From Luidia sarsii (taxonomy: Eukaryota; Echinodermata; Asteroidea; Paxillosida; Luidiidae), in NCBI GenBank assembly GCA_949987565.1, contig OX465111.1, positions 1,715,494 through 1,779,493 of the forward strand: 64,000 nucleotides of DNA, read 5' to 3'. Positions 58,681-64,000 of the stretch are shown piece by piece. How positions within the stretch are numbered: position 1 is the first letter of the stretch; each line of letters opens with the position of its first letter. The notes beneath the pieces were generated by a model. The model was not told the DNA's origin. It worked only from the letters and a program-made list of their open reading frames with translations, and did not search any database. The position numbers and the translations under genes were made by a program.

Positions 58681-60426
58681 ATGCTGTCTACTCTATAATT
58701 GGTGGCTTAATTTGGGTTTAGGTTTTTCCCAGACTTTTATAGTAAGGTATTAAATTAGTAAAATCTAGCCGTAGTTTGCCACGTGCAAAGCTATGCGGCG
58801 GAGTATGCGTTACGAATTTCTTCTGATTTGTGTGTTTGGTAGGCAATGTTACACACGCATACTCTGGCTCTATTCTAATATCTAGTATAATGCAATGTAT
58901 GTTGGAAGTACGGCAGAAAATATAAGAACAGTTTCGAGGAGATATTTAGTTAGGAATGAGAACAGAAACCTCCAAATTCAGAGACAAAAACCAACCTGAA
59001 TTTTCAGCTTCTGTTTGACGACGGCGGCATGGCGTAGGCCTATCTGGAAACTCGTGGTGGACGCTATATGACGGGGTACCAGTTGTACATCTAAGCATAA
59101 GCCGTGCTGAAATGCATCTGGTACGGCTTGAAATAATACACGAGTCTATGGAAGCTCAAGCTATACTAATCCCCCTAGACATGTGCGCTTTTCACTGCCG
59201 CAGCCAACGAATTCAATTACGACTTCATGTAACTCACGAGTCTATGGAAGCCACAAGCTAGCGGCTTAGAGCAAGACCCATAGACGCGTGCGCCTTTTTC
59301 AGCCGTAGTCAATCAATTCAGACACAGCCTCCACTTCTATTTTGACTGGTGTCCATTGCACCCAGACCACGCAGGCGTGGCTCGTCTGCGCAGCTTTAAA
59401 AATGGAGGACTCCAGCCTGATTGATCGAGAATGAGGGCGCTATTCTACAGAAAATGAGAGCGCGAGGCATGTGAAGCCGTTCTTGACGTCACAGGTCGTG
59501 CCGACTCTCGCCGGGGAACTCATTGCAATCAGACCATGGCGCTTGCGTAACACAGTTGAGCTGCTTTTATAGAGTGGCATAGCGAACAACCAAGGAAAAT
59601 GTAATAAACACATGAATATATTTAAGAAAAGAGGTCCTAAAGAAGTATAAATCAAGATAAAAACAATGGCAGAACAAAACTCTACATTTGTACTTAAATT
59701 TGTATTTAAAGCGGTGAATGTTTTGATGATTTTTTCAAATAATAAGTAATATAACAAAGACCCTACCGGCGTCTCCTCCTTCACTCTCATGTATAATACA
59801 CCCAAGCTAAGAATCTGTACTGTCTCTAATAGAATAAAATAGATTAAACGCTGGCTCTTGGTTTTCACCCACTCTTTCCGAAAAATAATGTCTTAAAATA
59901 AATTAACAACCATTAATTGGTTTAAACGAAATAAGTGGTTACCAGTTGGGCAAAACTCAATTTAGAATTCAACAACTGTCGGCCATCTGAGGTGTCGAGT
60001 TTGACCGATTCTAGGGATAACAGTATTTGGGGTCGGACAGCGCTACCTAAATAGCTGCTGACCCCGCAGAACAAAGTCGGCATGAGCTATTGATGTACGA
60101 CCACCACATGCCGGTAACTCTCATGCACAGGGCGGCTATTTTCTCGTACAGTTCATATGAATGTCAAAAAAGTTCGAATATATTAATGACACCAGTCTAG
60201 ACTGAGTGCTGATGTTCATGTGGCCATCACTCTAGACTGACAGGCGATGACGGCTCCTGATAGGCCAGCTGTGGGTGGACTGGAGGAGGGGGCATGTCAT
60301 TGCAAGAGGCCGAGGTCGAGCTCAGCTTGGAGTGGACGGTTTGTCCTTTTCCCCGGGTCTAGTTCCCCTACCGTTGACTCTTTGAAATGACTGGCCTGCA
60401 GACGAACTGAACCACTGCGCACCCGT
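58681..60426. other. no confirmed gene; small ~92-bp duplication near 59.14-59.33 kb
   Basis: 'cacgagtctatggaagc' occurs at about 59141 and 59233 with 'gcgc(t/c)ttt' and 'cagcc(g/a)...caa(c/t)' following in each. A 142-codon minus frame (59440-59868) has no recognisable motif. I could not find the missing 3' exon of the glycosyltransferase-like gene here. Confidence 0.4.
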
Positions 60427-62014
60427 CTACTTTGGCCACAAGTTGCACCCTCTCTTCTTGGCGGGTCGGTAGTACGCAAAACCGGCGCAGCGGACGCGCC
60501 TGGGTGGGGCCACCGCGTTCAGCGCCGCCAGTCGGTCGGACGAGCCACGGCCGCGGTGGCCCTCGGCAGCGTCCGGGAGCGGGTCGCCGAACCAGACCAC
60601 GTCGACGTCGACCAGCAGGACGGCGAAGCCTCTCCGGCGGAACCCGAGGATGTAGGCGGAGCGCCGGCCGAGAAAGCGGGCGTGGGCCCCGCCGGAGAGC
60701 CTGAGCGGGCCGGACGAGGGCGTCCCGCGGACGTGGAGCTCCCAGCGGGCTCGGACCATTGGGCCCAGGGCCGCGTACGACTCGCGGTCCTCCGCCAGGA
60801 CCGTGGTGTTGAGGCAGAGGTGGGCCGTGGCCATGTTGCGCAGCATGCTCAGCGTGGTGTTCAGGTAGCCCTCGTTCGTGGTGCTCAGGAGCACCACCGC
60901 CGCGCGGTTGCGGCGGCCTTCAGGGCGGCTGGCCTCCGTGTCGGGCGTGGGGGCGCACTCGCGCTCAAGCCACTCATCGCTCGCCGGGGATGGACGGCGA
61001 AAGGTGTCGTTCTCCTTCGACTTGGGGTCGTTGTCACGGTTATGAGTGTGTGCAGCCCGCTGAAGCAGATCAACGCGAGCCGTGTAGATGTTCAGTAGCA
61101 CGATAGCTGTCAGACAAAATGACAGACCATCAGCAACAGATTATCTGCAGATAATTGTTTCACAGATGTTATTTTGGAAAATCATCCAGGCTTCTGTCCC
61201 TGCCTCAGCCTCTGTCCCTACCTCAGCCTCTGTCCCTACCTCAGCCTCTACCCCTGTCTCAGCTTCTGTCCCTACCTCAGCCTCTACCACTGTCTCAGCC
61301 TCAGCCCCTGTCTCAGCCTCTGTCCCTACCTCAGCCTCTGTCCCTACCTCAGCCTCTGTCCCTACCTCAGCCTCTGTCCCTACCTCAGCCTCTACCCCTG
61401 ACTCAGCCTCTGTCCCTACCTCAGCCTCTGTCCCTACCTCAGCCTCTACCCCTGCCTCACCCTCTGTTCCTGCCTCAGCCTCTGTCGCTACCTCGGCCTC
61501 TACCCCTGCCTCAGCCTCAGTCCCTGCCTCAGCCTCTGTCCCTGCCTCAGCATCTGTCCCTGCCTCAGCCTCTGTCCCTGCCTCAGCATCTGTCCCTGCC
61601 TCAGCCTCTGTCGCTACCTCGGCCTCTACCCCTGCCCTCGACTCAGCCTCTTTCCCTGCCTCACCCTCTGTTCCTGCCTCAGCCTCAGCCTCTGTCCCTG
61701 CCTCAGCCTCTGTCCCTGCCTCAGCATCTGTCCCTGCCTCAGCCTCTGTCGCTACCTCGGCCTCTACCCCTGCCCTCGACTCAGCCTCTTCCCCTGCCTC
61801 ACCCTCTGTTCCTGCCTCAGCCTCAGCCTCTGCCCCTGCCTCGGCCTCTGCCTCAGCCTCTGCCCCATCCCCTGTTGGAAAAAATACTAATACTAATACT
61901 ATTTCTGTCCAGTGTTCTATACCAGTGTGTCAGCGTACCTAAACAGACGGTGCATGCGGTCATGAGCAATCCCCAGCACAGTGGGTGCTTGAGGACTCTG
62001 CTTCTCCAAACCAT
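60427..62014 (-). CDS. type II membrane glycosyltransferase-like protein (nucleotide-diphospho-sugar transferase family), two exons, 3' end incomplete
   Basis: Exon 1 (62014-61939) starts at ATG and encodes MVWRSRVLKHP plus most of a membrane segment. The donor is 'TTTAG|gtacgc' (intron 61938-61107) and the acceptor 'ttgtctgacag', both phase 1. Joining gives CVCLAIVLLNIY, so one hydrophobic stretch (about residues 12-33) spans the junction, a classic Golgi signal anchor with a basic cytoplasmic tail. After a charged stem, residues about 96-240 match the Nucleotid_trans (PF03407-type) fold: VVLLSTTNEGYL, then RRSAYILGFRRRGFAVLLVD, DVDVVWFGDPLP (192-203, with the DVD metal/nucleotide-sugar motif) and CAGFAYYRP. 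The product would transfer a sugar from a nucleotide donor in the Golgi lumen; donor and acceptor are unknown. The frame stops at 60427, soon after GFAYYRP, where relatives continue. A weak donor ('AGAGG|gtgcaa', exon end about 60449) suggests more exons beyond, or the gene is truncated. Exon 2 is strikingly GC-rich compared with its surroundings. An AG precedes 62022, so an upstream 5' UTR exon is possible. Confidence 0.75.
61190..61872. repeat. 18-bp minisatellite in the glycosyltransferase intron
   Basis: About 37 units of mostly 18 bp, 'tctgtccctacctcagcc' and variants ('cctgcctcagcc', 'gctacctcggcc'). Ordered blocks such as 'tctacccctgccctcgac' occur twice (about 61624 and 61764). Because 18 is divisible by 3, the + strand reads as a six-residue SASVPT repeat for 284 codons. 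The array lies wholly within the intron and antisense to the gene, so this is treated as non-coding. Confidence 0.95.
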
Positions 62015-62239
62015 GGCCTCGCCTGTCAATAAAAAAGAAACACGTTCAACGAATAGACTTCACCATTCGGTAATTCGCCAAGTGAGGTTCACACTCCACA
62101 TTCATAATGCATACAATGAATTCATAATGACGAGAAAAATGGGCCGAGTGAGTTTTGTACTGTGCCTTCATAATGCATACCCCCGGTAGTAAATTCATAA
62201 TGAGTGTTTGCAGTGACACAACTCATGTTGTTGTGTAGT

Positions 62240-62390
62240 GTCTTCCTCAACGTTGAGGGCAGTATACCCATTAAGCGGCAGAGCAGGGCATACACCGCGC
62301 AGGGACGTTGATCAAGTTACCGGCTCTTCTCAGAGCCACACTCGCACTTCGAAGGTAGAATACACAGGGTGACACGTTGCATATCTAAGC
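62240..62390 (+). repeat. dispersed repeat carrying a histone-type stem-loop, copy 2
   Basis: GGCTCT (62322-62327), loop TCTC, AGAGCC (62332-62337), preceded by ACC and followed by ACACTC, as at 30145. Flanks also match copy 1: 'gttga' and 'gt(t/g)accgg' before, 'cttc' and 'gaa...agtta/agaa...cac(g)g(g)tg' after. No histone gene lies upstream. Confidence 0.6.
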
Positions 62391-62694
62391 AGATATGGAG
62401 AGCGGTTTGGGATCTACATTTTTGGGGATGAATATCTCAGCATTACAGATCGAAGAAAGGTTCTTGTGCCTAGTTGGATTTTATCACAGGAGCTATATTC
62501 TCATGTCAGTCGTATTCGGACTTGGCTGATATGACATTAAGAATAATGTTAAATGTGTAGAGTAAAGCGTATTTTGAATGGACAGTGCATGGTGATAGGT
62601 GTTTGGGGGAATAATTAGACTCACCTGGTGGTTTTGTGCTGAATCGAATAACGGCCCGAGGAATTGGAATCAATCTCTTCCACGATGGGCAGAG

Positions 62695-62957
62695 CACAGT
62701 ATTCAGCACAGCACATCAGCACGGTTCAGCACGGCAGAGCACGGCACATCACAACACGGCAGAGCATGGCACGGCACGGCACGGCACGTACGGCACGACA
62801 CGGCACGACACGACACGGCACAGCACGGTACCACACGGCACAGCACGGCACAGCACAGCACGACACGACACAGCAAGGCACAACACGGCACAGCACGGCA
62901 CGACACGGCACAACACGGCACGGCACGGCAAAGTACGGCAGAGTACAGCACAGTATA
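62695..62957. repeat. 5-bp (RGCAC-type) microsatellite
   Basis: About 50 copies of a 5-bp unit: ggcac, agcac, gacac, aacac. The pattern is 'ggcacagcacggcacgacac'-like, with a few 1-3-bp slips. Both strands stay open in several frames because the unit lacks stops. Confidence 0.95.
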
Positions 62958-63495
62958 ACGGCACATCGACTGCGTTCACCACGAACGCTCTACGTGGTCA
63001 GGCACGGCGTTGCATCCAGTCGATAATCATTACCAATGTATAAGCCACAACGGTTATTATTTCATCTCATTTATAAATAAGTACACACCATCTGCAAGTC
63101 CAATACAGGCGCGTTGTGGCGGTGGTGCAGTGCACAACTGACTGACAGCGCAATGTTCTCAGCCAATAAAAGAAAGGTCCTTTGTCAGAACAATGCACAC
63201 AAAACAGAGCCGCAGTAACGGCAGGGAAGTAGAGCGAAGGCCAAGGCTGAGACGGGGGCCTTGATCATTTCCACACGTGCAGTAGACACGGAGCATCGTT
63301 TCCGCACACCTCGTGTTCATGCCGAGACGCATACCGCGGACGGTGCAACACCAGACCATATACCGATCGATGTGAATAGTACTCGATTCGATTGATCGAT
63401 CCTTTATTGCATTTCAGGCGTGACACGTGACCTCCACGTGACCGAGCGGCCATCACAAATGACCAAAGTCGTTAATATTGTTCACTGTAGAACTA
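62958..63495. other. no gene seen
   Basis: Unique sequence of moderate GC; no exon, repeat or RNA fold recognised. Confidence 0.4.
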
Positions 63496-63622
63496 TAAGG
63501 CCGTGTCCGAAACGGGCTTCCAGAGCTATACGGCTAGGGCTATTGTCTTCGCATCCCTGCGTGTTTCCAATGGAGCGAAGATCTAGCCGTAGCTCTAGAC
63601 AACAGATTCGGACACGGCCTTA
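63496..63622. mobile_element. MITE, TA target-site duplication, near-palindromic
   Basis: 'aaggccgtgtccgaa' (63497-63511) is the exact reverse complement of 63607-63621. The interior is also partly self-complementary ('gctatacggctag' with 'ctagccgtagctc', and 'cttcgc' with 'gcgaag'). Flanking TA on both sides (63496-63497 and 63621-63622) overlaps the arm tips and fits insertion at TA, as for Tc1/mariner-type MITEs. It is 127 bp and has no coding capacity. Confidence 0.8.
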
Positions 63623-64000
63623 CTTAGCCCACTGCGTTTCACGTCATTGAGCTATTTTCATGGTTTACACTTTATCAAAATATCCATGTAATATCCTATA
63701 CTATCCACTATCCATAGTCGGATAGGGATACTGTATAAGACGCATTAAAATATTCTATAACTTCATTTGATATAAGAAAGATACATTTCAGTCTAAAAGT
63801 ACTGCATACTAATTGCATCTCTGCCCTATTAAACACCCTGCAACACCTCTGGATAGAGCGACACTTGAACAACCTCGAGTACAAACCATCCAGACAATAC
63901 ACGTATGACCCGGGGGGCAATTCCATAGAGCTGCTTAAGCACCAGCATTTGCTGAAGCACAAAATGCAATGATTCACACGATCCCTTTGCCAACCCAAAC
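63623..64000. other. no gene seen
   Basis: AT-rich unique sequence to the window edge. A 96-codon minus frame (63708-63998) reaches the edge but shows no recognisable motif. Confidence 0.35.

Noticed and set aside
59440..59868. 142-codon minus frame as the missing 3' exon of the glycosyltransferase-like gene
   Set aside because: Hydrophobic but without any C-terminal family motif, and no acceptor in a matching phase was found before it.
60556..61098. 180-codon + frame opposite the glycosyltransferase-like exon
   Set aside because: Antisense shadow of a GC-rich coding exon. Only the minus strand gives recognisable motifs and a rebuilt membrane anchor.
61088..62189. Ser/Ala/Pro/Leu-rich + frames of 284 and 344 codons
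   Set aside because: They come from the 18-bp intronic minisatellite; two registers are open at once and the period is divisible by 3.
62599..63043. Arg/His/Thr-rich (+) and Cys/Val/Arg-rich (-) frames
   Set aside because: Produced by the 5-bp microsatellite, open in several frames on both strands.

Overview
This window looks like a piece of a large, repeat-rich animal genome, not a microbial one. The sequence is AT-rich and gene-poor, with consensus GT/AG splice signals, tRNA-derived SINE-like copies, a decayed Penelope-like retroelement, and a two-exon glycosyltransferase-like gene. The short motifs 'taggcct' and 'tacatgtaca', the Penelope-like element and the nucleotide-diphospho-sugar-transferase-like protein suggest a marine deuterostome invertebrate (echinoderm, hemichordate or lancelet). 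That assignment is inference.

Roughly 40% of the window is tandem repeat. Layout: 1-5190, 50/57-bp minisatellite. 5191-10280, mostly unique DNA with a long inverted repeat and a 4 x 60-bp repeat. 10281-11580, Penelope-like element remnant with GIY-YIG region and 3' hairpin. 12.8-17.0 kb, weak exon candidates, a pyrimidine tract and a first 25-bp array. 17.1-28.7 kb, an 11.5-kb minisatellite with a long C-run in almost every unit, internal ~1.54-kb higher-order repetition and an inverted block ending in a near-perfect palindrome. 28.7-35.8 kb, dispersed repeats, a histone-type stem-loop, tRNA-derived copies and a GC-rich island. 35.8-37.9 kb, a second 25-bp array that may sit inside an exon. 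38-46 kb, tRNA-like relics, AT-rich degenerate repeats, a 36-bp minisatellite, a tRNA-derived foldback element and an ~84-bp array. 46.7-48.8 kb, a 28-bp purine minisatellite. 49.3-49.7 kb, a 20-bp array. 51-59 kb, local and segmental duplications and foldback elements. 60.4-62.0 kb, the glycosyltransferase-like gene on the minus strand, with an 18-bp minisatellite in its intron. 62-64 kb, a second histone-type stem-loop, a 5-bp microsatellite and a TA-flanked MITE.

The only protein-coding gene I support with moderate confidence is the glycosyltransferase-like gene (exon 1 61939-62014, exon 2 ending near 60427). The Penelope-like element is clearly recognisable but broken. Other coding calls are exon candidates based on splice signals and open frames only. 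The many long open frames inside the arrays follow from repeat units that lack stop codons, and are not annotated as genes.
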